Shown here: positions 17,368 through 25,746 of the stretch, piece by piece
How positions within the stretch are numbered: the first letter of the stretch is position 1
Layout: each line of letters begins with the position of its first letter
Source: JBBQXY01 sp038209195
GTDB taxonomy: Bacteria > Chloroflexota > Ktedonobacteria > Ktedonobacterales > Ktedonobacteraceae
Direction of reading: 5' to 3'
Length of the DNA: 64,000 bases
NCBI GenBank assembly: GCA_038209195.1
Contig: JBBQXY010000007.1
Location: 9,617 to 73,616 of the forward strand
Program-made: the position numbers and the translations under genes
The notes under the pieces: model-generated
What the model saw: only the letters and a program-made list of their open reading frames with translations
The model's database searches: none
What the model was told of the DNA's origin: nothing

Positions 17368-19097
17368 AGCTTCATTCCTTCTATTGATCTCTGATGCACT
17401 GGCAGCGTGACCATGAATGTGGCCCCTTGCCCAACCACACTGTGTGCGGTAATCGTCCCGTGGTGCCGTTCGATAATTTTGCGCACAACGGCTAACCCGA
17501 TCCCTGTCCCTTCGTATTCAGTTCGTCCATGCAATCGTTGGAAGACGACGAAGATGCGATCAAGATACTTTTCATCAAAACCAATCCCGTTGTCCTTGAC
17601 CGTGAGAAGGCACTGCTCTTCATTTGTAAGCGCATCGACGCACAATTGAGCAGCAACATGAACAACTGGCGGAATGCTCGGCTTGTGAAATTTCAACGCG
17701 TTAACGATCAGATTCTGTAACAACTGGCGCATCTGTAGTGGATCGGCCTCGATAGTGGGAAGTTGATCAATCTCGACAATTCCTCGCGTTGTTTGCAAAA
17801 GTACTTCCAGATCTGTCACCACCTCGTTCGCAGTCACAGTCAGGTCTACTTGAGAAAATGGCATTGCCTTCGAGGTAACGCGCGAGAAAAGCAGCAAATC
17901 ATTGATCAGCACCTGCATTCGTGAAGCTGCTTTGCGCATTCGCTCCAGGTAAGTCTTACCCTCCCCAAGTGTAGGCCCGTACTCCTCTTCTAAAAGATTG
18001 CCGAAAGCCTGTATTTTTCGTAACGGTTCCTGCAAGTCATGGGAGGCCACATAGGCAAAATCTTGCAGTTCTTGATTGCTACGCTGGAGTTCAGTATTGA
18101 GCTGGCGTAGCGTCTCCGTTGACTCTGAGAGAGCCAGGGTTCGCTCGACCACCATTACCTCCAGGTTTGTACTGAAATCTTGCAAATGCTGGTAGATGCG
18201 GGCGTTTTCCATAGCGAGGGAGGCGCGACTCGCTAGCTCCTCCGCCATAGCAAGATCGGTCGGCGTGTAATGTCGCTTCGTCTCTGTAGTCACGAGCGTG
18301 ATAGCCCCGATTCCCTGTTCCTGTACTACCAGGGGGACGGTAATGGCGGAAGAAAGACCAATGGAGCGTATGAGTGCCAGTTCTTGTTCGTCTTTTGCGG
18401 CAGCAGCCAGAAGCTCATCGGGAATATACGGGAAGAACTCAGCTTTCCTGTTGCGTAGGACAGCGGCGACTCCGCTGGGAGCATCGGGATCAAACGGCGT
18501 CGCTTCACTGAATTGATAGGCCCAGGCCACTTTCTCCGGGTCGACATGCGTGATGACTAAAGGATATAACGTTCCATCCTCATTGAGGAGGTCTACACGG
18601 CACCAATCTGCCACCATCGGGACGGCACGCTGGGCAACCTGTACAAGCACTTCCTTATAGTTGAGCGAAGAAACAAGCAGTTTACTAGCCTCGGTCAGGA
18701 AGCGCAGGTGCTGCAATGTACGCTTGAGGTCAGTGATATCGCGATTGACCTCTAAAATTGTCATTGCTGCGTGCTGTGATTTCTCCAGGACAATCCAGCG
18801 ACTTTCGACAATGAGCGGGGTTCCATCACGCCTGCTTTGTTCCAGTTCGCCTTCCCAGATACCTTTTTCATGGAGGGTATGTTCAATTTCTCCTCGTGGG
18901 AACGTGGATTGCGTGCCCAGTAGCGTATCCAGGTTGTGTCCAAGGGCCTCCTGTTCAGACCAGCCGTAAAGCGTGGACGCTCCAGGATTCCAAAAGAGTA
19001 CGCGACCATTATCATCATGTACGATGAAGGCATCGTGGGCTACTTGAAAGAGAGCGGCTTGCCAATTATAGAGCTGATCGGCCTCTTTGCTTTCCAT
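17364..19097 (-). CDS. PAS-GAF histidine kinase (phytochrome-kinase-like)
   Basis: The ATG at 19097 is preferred over a GTG at 19145 because the protein then begins just before the PAS domain. The 577-residue product has a PAS domain (about 12-125), a GAF domain (about 150-300), a coiled segment, and a HisKA/HATPase module with the phospho-His in A-S-H-D-L-Q-E-P-L-R-K and the N, G1 and G2 boxes (N-A-L-K-F, D-N-G-I-G-F, G-T-G-I-G-L). The S-H-D-L-Q-E-P-L sequence marks the phytochrome-type kinase family. No chromophore cysteine is obvious in the GAF domain and no membrane helices occur, so it is a soluble sensor, perhaps redox or ligand responsive. Confidence 0.9.
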   Translation of the reverse strand: MESKEADQLYNWQAALFQVAHDAFIVHDDNGRVLFWNPGASTLYGWSEQEALGHNLDTLLGTQSTFPRGEIEHTLHEKGIWEGELEQSRRDGTPLIVESRWIVLEKSQHAAMTILEVNRDITDLKRTLQHLRFLTEASKLLVSSLNYKEVLVQVAQRAVPMVADWCRVDLLNEDGTLYPLVITHVDPEKVAWAYQFSEATPFDPDAPSGVAAVLRNRKAEFFPYIPDELLAAAAKDEQELALIRSIGLSSAITVPLVVQEQGIGAITLVTTETKRHYTPTDLAMAEELASRASLAMENARIYQHLQDFSTNLEVMVVERTLALSESTETLRQLNTELQRSNQELQDFAYVASHDLQEPLRKIQAFGNLLEEEYGPTLGEGKTYLERMRKAASRMQVLINDLLLFSRVTSKAMPFSQVDLTVTANEVVTDLEVLLQTTRGIVEIDQLPTIEADPLQMRQLLQNLIVNALKFHKPSIPPVVHVAAQLCVDALTNEEQCLLTVKDNGIGFDEKYLDRIFVVFQRLHGRTEYEGTGIGLAVVRKIIERHHGTITAHSVVGQGATFMVTLPVHQRSIEGMKL

Positions 19098-19454
19098 ATA
19101 TCCGTTCTTAACCCTTCCCAATGCTAAAATAAAGTGTGGCGACACTGTGCCCTGTTCCGCATAGGTGCGTGAATAGGTTCACAAAAGTCAAAATCTCCCT
19201 CTGGACAGGAAGACAGGCACCCTAAGCCCCCTTTTCTGGCTGCACTATAACTCTACAGGAACTGCTCACAGATCTGTGGGTCTATACGAAGTATACGGGA
19301 TAGTGTCAACGGCAGGAATAGATGTAGGAATTGTTTGATGGCAAGTGATATGCTACGATATATTCTATTGACGCAGTCTGAAGGCTCGTGAGTCGCATGC
19401 CTTGACCTATTCATCTTGTTGAGACGTGTACTCCTAGCCATAGGAGAAAATAAA
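19098..19454. other. Divergent intergenic region with candidate promoter
   Basis: This gap separates the kinase cascade from the S9 peptidase. On the plus strand TTGATG (19335-19340) and TATATT (19359-19364) are 18 bp apart, a plausible vegetative promoter for the peptidase operon. No convincing minus-strand promoter or other element was found. Confidence 0.4.
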
Positions 19455-21494
19455 ATGTCACGATCTATCACAGTAGAGGATTTGTACGATATCAAGCTGC
19501 TCAGCGAACCTCGCATCTCACCTGATGGGCGGCGCGTTGCTTTTGTCGTCACGACCATTGACGATCGAACCTACGCGTATCGTTCGGCGATTTGGTTCGT
19601 CTCAACTGAGGGGGGAGAGACGAAACGCTTCATTGGTGGACAGGGCAATGCGCATACTCCGTGTTGGTCTCCTGATGGGCGTTGGTTAGCTTTCGTCTCT
19701 GACCGCGTGGGTGAGCAAGCAGGGAAGGATGAGAAAGAGCAAAAGAGGCGTGGCAAAGGCAAACCACAAATCTGGCTTATCCCGACCGATGGTGGCGAAG
19801 CGTTCCAACTGACCTTCATGCCACATGGTGCCTCACATCCAATGTGGTCGCCCGATAACAGGCACCTGCTCTTTAGTGCGCCCATTGGCCCGTTGGACGA
19901 AGAGACGGAAGAAGGGAAACTGCTTCCCAAGGCGCGAGTGATCGATAGGCTCTGGTATCGTCTTGACGGTGTCGGATATATCTATGAGCGACGCCAGCAC
20001 CTCTTCTTGCTAGCTGCGACTGGCGGTGTGCCGCTGCAACTCACGGATGGCGATTGGGATGATAGCGAGGCGGTATGGTCGCCGGATGGCAGCCATATTG
20101 CCTTCGTTTCCAGTCGTGAGGATGATCGCTGGCGTTCCCCTAATCCTGACCTCTATACTCTCTCGATAGAGCAGGAGAGCGTGGGTGCATTACGTTGCCT
20201 GACGGATGGCAGTATCGCTTGCAGCGCGCCCTCGTGGTCGCCTGACAGCAAGACACTGGCCTTTGTCGCCGGGCTCAAACTGCGTTCAGCCGGGCAATTG
20301 TATCTCTACACGATTGCCGCCGATGCCGAGCGCGGCCCAGCTCGCTGTCTTACTCACGATTTTGAAGGCACCTGCATGGATTGGACGAACAGCGATATAG
20401 GCGATGAGCATCTCATTCCGCGACCGGCCTGGTCGCCAGATGGCAAGACGCTCTATGTCCTGGCGGCGCAGCGCGGGGCCTCACGACTGTTTGCTGTTCC
20501 TACCAGTGACGCGGAAGCGCAGCCGCAACCGCTGACGCTCACACCCGGCAACGTCCATGTGAGGGATTTCAGCGTCGATGCCTCTACGGAGCAATTGGCA
20601 CTCCTGCTTGCAGACGCGACCCGTCCACAAGAAATATGTATCGGTTCAACCTCTGCGCTGGGAACATTGCAGCGCTTGACAAACTTTAACGCCGCACTCT
20701 TCGCGGAACTCGCACTTTCAAGTCCCGAATATATGCCATACCAGGGCGCGGATGGTTGGCCCATGGATGGCTGGATTCTCAAACCGCCTGACTTTGATGC
20801 GGGAAAACAGTACCCGTTAATAGTGGAGATTCATGGTGGTCCTCACACGCAATACGGCTACGGCTTCTTCCACGAGATGCAATTGTTGACTGCGGCTGGC
20901 TATGTTGTGTTCTATAGCAACCCACGAGGTAGTTGTGGCTATGGCTATGACTTCGCGCTGTCGGTTCGTGGTGCTTGGGGCGAGAAAGACTCGCTGGACA
21001 TTATGGCGGGCGTTGATGCACTGCTCCAAAAGGGTTACATAGATGAGCGGCGCATGGGTGTTACTGGCGGTAGTTATGGCGGTTTCATGACCAACTGGTT
21101 GATCGGTCATACTGATCGTTTCAAGGCAGCGGTGACTGACCGCTCTGTGGTCAATCTGGCTTCGGATTTCGGCAGTAGCGATTTTGGCTGGATGTTTGCC
21201 GACGATGAACTGGAGACAACGCCATGGGAAAACCTGGAACGTTACATGCACATGTCGCCAATTCACTACGTGCAGCATATGCATACCCCTTTACTCATTC
21301 TTCACAGTGAGCAGGATTTGCGCTGCAACATTGAGCAAGCCGAACAATTGTTTGCCGTGTTGAAGTACCTGGGGCGCGAGGTACTCTTCGTGCGCTTCGA
21401 GAACCAGAGCCATGGCCTCTCACGTGGCGGTCATCCAAAGTTACGCCTCGAGCGTCTCCGCCACATTCTCGGATGGTTTGAGAAGTATTTGTAA
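19455..21494 (+). CDS. S9 family peptidase (acylaminoacyl-peptidase / prolyl oligopeptidase type)
   Basis: The frame extends to 19416, but AGGAG stands eight bases before the ATG at 19455, giving 679 residues. The N-terminal half (to about 400) is a beta-propeller with repeated W-S-P-D-G motifs; the C-terminal half is an alpha/beta-hydrolase domain. The catalytic triad is visible: Ser540 in G-G-S-Y-G-G-F, Asp621 in S-E-Q-D and His653 in Q-S-H-G. The W-G-E-K-D and H-G-G-P-H segments are typical of the acylaminoacyl-peptidase (S9C) group. There is no signal peptide, so it should act on cytoplasmic oligopeptides, as does the tricorn homologue. A YhdH-like gene follows after 27 bp. Confidence 0.9.
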   Translation: MSRSITVEDLYDIKLLSEPRISPDGRRVAFVVTTIDDRTYAYRSAIWFVSTEGGETKRFIGGQGNAHTPCWSPDGRWLAFVSDRVGEQAGKDEKEQKRRGKGKPQIWLIPTDGGEAFQLTFMPHGASHPMWSPDNRHLLFSAPIGPLDEETEEGKLLPKARVIDRLWYRLDGVGYIYERRQHLFLLAATGGVPLQLTDGDWDDSEAVWSPDGSHIAFVSSREDDRWRSPNPDLYTLSIEQESVGALRCLTDGSIACSAPSWSPDSKTLAFVAGLKLRSAGQLYLYTIAADAERGPARCLTHDFEGTCMDWTNSDIGDEHLIPRPAWSPDGKTLYVLAAQRGASRLFAVPTSDAEAQPQPLTLTPGNVHVRDFSVDASTEQLALLLADATRPQEICIGSTSALGTLQRLTNFNAALFAELALSSPEYMPYQGADGWPMDGWILKPPDFDAGKQYPLIVEIHGGPHTQYGYGFFHEMQLLTAAGYVVFYSNPRGSCGYGYDFALSVRGAWGEKDSLDIMAGVDALLQKGYIDERRMGVTGGSYGGFMTNWLIGHTDRFKAAVTDRSVVNLASDFGSSDFGWMFADDELETTPWENLERYMHMSPIHYVQHMHTPLLILHSEQDLRCNIEQAEQLFAVLKYLGREVLFVRFENQSHGLSRGGHPKLRLERLRHILGWFEKYL

Positions 21495-21521
21495 TAAAGT
21501 TCAATGAGGAGCATCAGAACT

Positions 21522-22523
21522 ATGTCAGCAACATTCAAAGCCTTTGTCGTCGATAAGAAAGAAGCAGCTTTCACTGCGGCCTTCAAAGATATCACGCGGA
21601 CTGATCTGCCCGCTGGTGAGGTACTGGTCAAGGTGGCCTACACGAGTGTTAATTATAAGGATGGGCTGGCCTCCATTCCAGACGGCAAAATTGTACGCAA
21701 CTATCCTTTTGTGCCTGGTATCGATTTGGCGGGCGTAGTGGTCGAGTCCAGTGAAGACAGCTTCCAACCCGGTGATGAAGTGATCGTTACCAGCTATGCA
21801 CTTGGTGTCTCCCACTATGGCGGGTTTAGTGAATATGCTCGTGTCAAGGCCGAATGGGTGGTACCGTTGCCTGCTGGTCTGACGCTTAAAGAGGCTATGG
21901 CCTTGGGCACGGCTGGTTTCACCGCTGCCCTTTCGGTGCATAAGCTGGAGCTCAACGGCCTCACTCCGCAGCATGGGCCAGTATTAATCACTGGTGCAAG
22001 TGGAGGACTGGGCAGTATTGCGATCAGTATCCTCAAAAACCTGGGCTATACGGTGGCAGCGAGTACAGGCCGGGAGTCGGAGCATGCCTATCTCAAAGCA
22101 CTCGGCGCGGATGATATCTTGACCCGTGCGGAAACGAGCGCGGAGAGCAACCGTCCTATGGAGAAAGATCGCTGGGCTGGCAGTGTTGATGCCGTTGGAG
22201 GGGCGACGTTAGCCTATCTGCTCCGTGCTACCAGCATCGGTGGTTCAATTGCCGCCTGTGGCAACACTGGTGGCGCGAATGTCAACACAACGGTCTTCCC
22301 ATTCATCCTGCGCGGTGTGAACCTGTTGGGCATCGATTCCGTCAACTGTCCCATGGCTTTACGTCGCACGATCTGGGAACACCTTGCCAGCGACTATAAG
22401 CCTCAGCACCTTCTCGATCTTGTTGCACACGAAGCTCCGTTCGAGGAACTACCCCAAGCCCTGTCTGCCATCCTCAAAGGGGGAATCAGAGGCCGCACTA
22501 TTATTAAGATCGCCACCTTGTAG
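21522..22523 (+). CDS. YhdH/AcuI-like NADPH-dependent acryloyl-CoA/quinone reductase family
   Basis: The product (333 residues from the ATG at 21522, preceded by GAGGAG) is a zinc-free medium-chain dehydrogenase/reductase. It has the YhdH pattern: an S-V-N-Y-K-D-G-L-A catalytic-domain helix, P-G-I-D-L-A-G-V-V, W-V-V-P-L-P, and the nucleotide-binding loop with V-T-G-A-S-G-G-L-G-S type residues (I-T-G-A-S-G-G-L-G). Then come G-R-E-S-E and L-G-A-D-D, and late L-L-G-I-D-S-V-N-C-P. AcuI/YhdH proteins reduce acryloyl-CoA to propionyl-CoA with NADPH. The exact substrate here is inferred from family only. It probably shares a transcript with the S9 peptidase, and a long palindrome follows its stop codon. 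Confidence 0.88.
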   Translation: MSATFKAFVVDKKEAAFTAAFKDITRTDLPAGEVLVKVAYTSVNYKDGLASIPDGKIVRNYPFVPGIDLAGVVVESSEDSFQPGDEVIVTSYALGVSHYGGFSEYARVKAEWVVPLPAGLTLKEAMALGTAGFTAALSVHKLELNGLTPQHGPVLITGASGGLGSIAISILKNLGYTVAASTGRESEHAYLKALGADDILTRAETSAESNRPMEKDRWAGSVDAVGGATLAYLLRATSIGGSIAACGNTGGANVNTTVFPFILRGVNLLGIDSVNCPMALRRTIWEHLASDYKPQHLLDLVAHEAPFEELPQALSAILKGGIRGRTIIKIATL

Positions 22524-22541
22524 AGTTGAGCTTTTTCATTA

Positions 22542-22601
22542 CAACGGGGAATGCCCGTGGTGGGTGCCATGCATGGCGCACACCACGGGCATTCCCCGTT
22601 G
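22542..22601. terminator. 60-bp near-perfect palindrome between convergent genes
   Basis: Arms of 21 bp (22542-22562 and 22581-22601) are perfectly complementary. The 18-nt centre is itself almost palindromic around GCCATGCATGGC, so nearly the whole 60 bp folds into one stem. It begins 19 bp after the YhdH-like gene and ends 19 bp before the leuA stop. There is no U-tract on either side. A bidirectional transcription barrier between convergent genes is the simplest reading. Confidence 0.65.
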
Positions 22602-22619
22602 CACTGTTACCAACCTTGC

Positions 22620-24338
22620 CTATTGTTGTGAGCGATTGAGCGCACTGAGGATAGCTTTCACGGCTGCCAGTTCGATATTCGTGTCGGTCGCGGCACCAAA
22701 GAACGTGCGACCAGAAGGCACTTGAATCTGGATATAGGCGATGGCCTTTGCCTTTGCACCTTCCGCGAGTGCGTGCGCTGTATAGGAGAGCACCTTAATA
22801 TCGGCAACATCGCCCTGGTTGAGTGCCTGCACAAACGCATCAATAGGGCCGTTGCCACGACCATGCAGTTCGCGCACAATACCATCAACGGAAATGCGCG
22901 CTGTACATGGAAAGATCGTTGAGCCATCTGGCTGCACTATTTCCTCGACGTGGAACGACTCGAAAGCAAAAGGCTCGCTGCGGTGCAGGTACTCCTGATC
23001 GAAGGCTTGGAATATCTGTGTCCCCGAAAGTTCCTCGCCGCATTCATCGGCCATCGTTTTGATGATCCTGCCGAGCTCAACATGCATGCCCTTGGGCAAT
23101 TGGTAGCCGAACTCGGTCTCCATCACATACGCCACACCACCCTTCCCTGACTGCGAGTTGATACGAATAATCGCCTCATACGAACGACCAATATCCTTTG
23201 GGTCGATGGGCAGATAAGGCACCTGCCACAACGCATCGGCGTTGCTGTCCTGGGCCGTCATACCTTTATTGATCGCGTCCTGATGTGAGCCGGAGAACGC
23301 GGTAAAGACCAGTTCACCTGCATAGGGGTGACGAATCGGCACGGCAAGTCGTGTGCATTTCTCAGTAACGGCCTGGATTGCACTCAAATCGCTAAAGTCC
23401 AGGCCAGAATCAATGCCCTGTACATACATATTGAGTGCTACGGTCACGATGTCCACGTTGCCGGTCCGTTCGCCATTCCCAAAAAGTGTCCCTTCAACAC
23501 GATCCGCTCCTGCCAGCAAACCTAACTCTGTACAGGCGACCCCTGTGCCGCGATCATTGTGGGTGTGCAAGCTGATGATGGCTGTTTCGCGATTGCGCAG
23601 GTGCCGACAAAACCATTCGATCTGGTCTGCATGGTGATTGGGTGTGGCGACCTCAACAGTGACTGGAAGATTCAGGATGATCTTGTTCTCAAGTGTTGGC
23701 TGCCACACATCGACAACAGCTTCGCATATCTCAAGTGCGAAATCTACTTCGGTTGACGAAAAGCTTTCGGGCGAGTACTCGAAGGTGATCTGTGTTTCAG
23801 GTAGCGTTGGTACGAGCTCTTTCACAAGTTTCGCGCCGCGTGCGGCAATTTGAATGATGTCTGGCTTCTCCAAGCCAAAAACGACCCGCCGTTGCAGGGG
23901 TGAGGTCGAGTTATAGAGGTGGACAATGGCCTTCTTTGCCCCACGCAGCGACTCAAAAGTACGCGTAATTAACTCATCGCGAGCCTGTACGAGTACCTGG
24001 ATCGTGACATCATCAGGAATGCGCTGCTCCTCAATGAGCAGGCGTACAAAGTCAAATTCGATCTGGGAGGACGAAGGGAAGCCGACCTCGATCTCTTTGA
24101 AGCCAATATCAATCAGGAGTTGGAACATCTCCATTTTTTCCCTGATGCCCATTGGAATTGGTAATGCCTGATTACCATCACGCAAATCAACGCTGCACCA
24201 AGTGGGCGCGCTCGTAATCGTATGGGAAGGCCATTGCCGGTCCGGCAGATCAATGGGCGGGAAGGGTTGATATTTAGTAATTGTGCCCTTTTGCATACCG
24301 CCCTGTACTCGTGTGCGAGAAATCACTTCTTTCAGCAT
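22620..24338 (-). CDS. leuA: 2-isopropylmalate synthase
   Basis: LeuA condenses acetyl-CoA with 2-oxoisovalerate in the first committed step of leucine synthesis. The start at 24338 (after AAGGGGTG) gives 572 residues; the frame could extend to 24377. The TIM-barrel domain shows S-V-D-L-R-D-G-N-Q-A with the metal Asp, the H-T-H-N-D-R-G metal His pair and G-N-G-E-R-T-G-N. A linker and a complete C-terminal LeuA regulatory domain (about 440-572) follow, so leucine feedback inhibition is likely. Length and the P-D-R-x-W-P-S N-terminus place it in the long type-2 class (actinobacterial type). No other leu gene is adjacent. A 550-nt leader with hairpins and a leucine-rich ORF precedes it. Confidence 0.93.
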   Translation of the reverse strand: MLKEVISRTRVQGGMQKGTITKYQPFPPIDLPDRQWPSHTITSAPTWCSVDLRDGNQALPIPMGIREKMEMFQLLIDIGFKEIEVGFPSSSQIEFDFVRLLIEEQRIPDDVTIQVLVQARDELITRTFESLRGAKKAIVHLYNSTSPLQRRVVFGLEKPDIIQIAARGAKLVKELVPTLPETQITFEYSPESFSSTEVDFALEICEAVVDVWQPTLENKIILNLPVTVEVATPNHHADQIEWFCRHLRNRETAIISLHTHNDRGTGVACTELGLLAGADRVEGTLFGNGERTGNVDIVTVALNMYVQGIDSGLDFSDLSAIQAVTEKCTRLAVPIRHPYAGELVFTAFSGSHQDAINKGMTAQDSNADALWQVPYLPIDPKDIGRSYEAIIRINSQSGKGGVAYVMETEFGYQLPKGMHVELGRIIKTMADECGEELSGTQIFQAFDQEYLHRSEPFAFESFHVEEIVQPDGSTIFPCTARISVDGIVRELHGRGNGPIDAFVQALNQGDVADIKVLSYTAHALAEGAKAKAIAYIQIQVPSGRTFFGAATDTNIELAAVKAILSALNRSQQ

Positions 24339-24441
24339 GTAACACCCCTTGTTGTAATGTGTGATGACGTATGGCACACGCTTAAATGCGTTAGTATCGA
24401 TGCCATACGCTGTGACAAGTGCTATGAGACCTATAAATGCA

Positions 24442-24482
24442 CAATAAAATAGAGAACCTTTCAGCCATATGGAAGGTCCTCT
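24442..24482 (-). terminator. Intrinsic-terminator-like hairpin in the leuA leader
   Basis: On the minus strand AGAGGACCTT (24473-24482) and AAGGTTCTCT (24451-24460) pair over ten positions with one G-U, around a 12-nt loop, followed by ATTTTATTG. The 5' arm overlaps a self-complementary TCCTCTAGAGGA (24477-24488) that could form a competing structure. Its place 104 bp before leuA, after the leucine-rich leader ORF, fits a transcription attenuator. Confidence 0.5.
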
Positions 24483-24534
24483 AGAGGAAACCTACTTTGG
24501 GTTGGGGCAACGCGTTGTCCCAGTTTTGCCCTTC

Positions 24535-24828
24535 CTATGCTGTGTTTGTGGCTAGCCTCGTTGTAAGCCCTACCAGATTCTGTAGCCCGATTATTCTGGT
24601 AAGGCCGAGAAGGATGAGACAAGTAAGGAGGAGTGCAAAAAATAATAATGCGCATAAAAAAACCAGTGCCAAGGCACCGGTTTCAATGCAAGAAATGCTT
24701 ACCACTGTTACTATAATAACAGCAGCACGTACGCTTACCATTGGAACAGATACAGAGAAAGGCAAGCGTTTCACGCAATCTTGACCAGCACGTTTCATGC
24801 TGAGTATGCTTTCTGATGCTGCCAACAT
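24535..24828 (-). CDS. Leucine/valine-rich leader ORF upstream of leuA (or small membrane protein)
   Basis: A 97-codon frame lies in the leuA leader. Its middle is a cluster of Val and Ile codons (A-A-V-I-I-V-T-V-V-S-I) and its last 47 codons include 16 leucines. That is the composition expected if ribosome stalling on branched-chain codons senses starvation. The start (ATG at 24828) has only a weak AAGAGA ribosome site. The frame is long for a leader peptide, and one terminator-like hairpin lies inside it. The alternative reading is a small two-helix membrane protein, since the same residues are hydrophobic. Stop codon to leuA start is about 200 nt. Regulatory leader is favoured by position; certainty is low. 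Confidence 0.4.
   Translation of the reverse strand: MLAASESILSMKRAGQDCVKRLPFSVSVPMVSVRAAVIIVTVVSISCIETGALALVFLCALLFFALLLTCLILLGLTRIIGLQNLVGLTTRLATNTA
24655..24683 (-). terminator. U-tailed hairpin within the leader ORF
   Basis: On the minus strand ACCGGTGCC (24673-24681) pairs with GGCACTGGT (24662-24670), nine positions with one G-U and a two-base centre, directly followed by a run of T. This is a good intrinsic terminator by form. It lies about 210 nt downstream of the predicted start of transcription and inside the leucine-rich frame, so translation would influence its folding. Confidence 0.55.
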
Positions 24829-24895
24829 TACTTTTCTCTTTTCTGCTCTACAATCTAATAAGCCACTGTGCTGATGCCCTGTATTTACTGCTTCG

Positions 24896-24925
24896 AGAAT
24901 ACATCAACGGTTGAATGTTTGTCAA
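24896..24925 (-). promoter_or_regulatory. Promoter for the leuA leader
   Basis: On the minus strand a perfect TTGACA (24920-24925) is followed 18 bp later by TATTCT (24896-24901). Transcription would start near 24889 and give a leader of about 550 nt before leuA. The element is read from the sequence; use is inferred. Confidence 0.55.
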
Positions 24926-25024
24926 CCTCTTCAATTGACCGTGGACATACACCTTACCTTAGCACGAAGTATAATGGTGTATAGTTAACGAAAGAGTCCC
25001 ATGAAGTAAGGAGCAACTCAGATA

Positions 25025-25663
25025 ATGGCAGAAGATTGGATAGATATATCAGTTCCACTGCAAACAGGTATGGCATGTTGGCCAGGCAATCCATCTGTTT
25101 TGATTGAACGGACGGAGGCTATCGACCGCGGTGATATGGCGAATGTCTCAAAGCTCTCCTTAGGAGCGCATACAGGAACACACATGGATGCTCCTGTCCA
25201 CTTTTTACCGCATGGCAAGGGCATCGATACAATGCCATTGAATGCCGCGATTGGCCTGTGTCGGGTGATCGAGATAAATGATAGCGAGTCGATCAAGCCT
25301 GCTGAGCTTCACGCGCATCAGATTCAGCGTGGCGAGCGGATTCTTTTCAAGACGAAGAACTCTACACGCTGTTGGCAAACCGATGATTTCGTGAAGGATT
25401 TTGTTTATATTTCTCGTGAGGCGGCGCAATACCTTGCCGCGCAACAGATACAGACGGTCGGTGTTGACTACCTCTCCGTTGGTGGGTTTTACAAGGATGG
25501 CGTCGAGACGCACCATGCCTTGCTTTCGGCAGATATCTGGATCATCGAGGGCCTCAACCTATCAAGTGTAGAGCCAGGAACGTATGAATTGATCTGTCTT
25601 CCATTACGGATAACGGGAGGCGATGGCGCACCATCTCGTGCCATTTTGCGACCAGCTTTGTAG
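25025..25663 (+). CDS. Cyclase family protein, kynurenine formamidase-like
   Basis: The 212-residue protein matches the cyclase/KynB metal-hydrolase family. The signature H-T-G-T-H-M-D-A-P-V-H-F supplies His49, His53 and Asp55 as metal ligands. D-Y-L-S-V-G and E-G-L-N-L match the second half of the fold. Known members hydrolyse N-formylkynurenine or lactone/amide bonds; without other tryptophan-degradation genes nearby the substrate is open. The start is supported by AAGGAG about ten bases upstream and a TATAAT box at 24970-24975. A clear rho-independent terminator follows. Confidence 0.85.
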   Translation: MAEDWIDISVPLQTGMACWPGNPSVLIERTEAIDRGDMANVSKLSLGAHTGTHMDAPVHFLPHGKGIDTMPLNAAIGLCRVIEINDSESIKPAELHAHQIQRGERILFKTKNSTRCWQTDDFVKDFVYISREAAQYLAAQQIQTVGVDYLSVGGFYKDGVETHHALLSADIWIIEGLNLSSVEPGTYELICLPLRITGGDGAPSRAILRPAL

Positions 25664-25693
25664 CGAGGTGGCATTGCTTGATGTTTCGTTTTC

Positions 25694-25726
25694 AGGCTCA
25701 CTCGTCGCGAGTGGGCCTTTCTGTTT
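25694..25726 (+). terminator. Rho-independent terminator
   Basis: AGGCTCACTCG (25694-25704) and CGAGTGGGCCT (25708-25718) form an 11-pair stem with one G-U and a TCG loop, followed by TTCTGTTT. It ends the cyclase-family transcript 31 bp after the stop codon. Confidence 0.8.
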
Positions 25727-25746
25727 AACACCGAGGAAATGAAGAT

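Noticed and set aside
24339..25024. T-box riboswitch upstream of leuA.
   Set aside because: I did not find the conserved T-box sequence or specifier-loop motifs. The leader has a Leu-rich ORF and hairpins instead.
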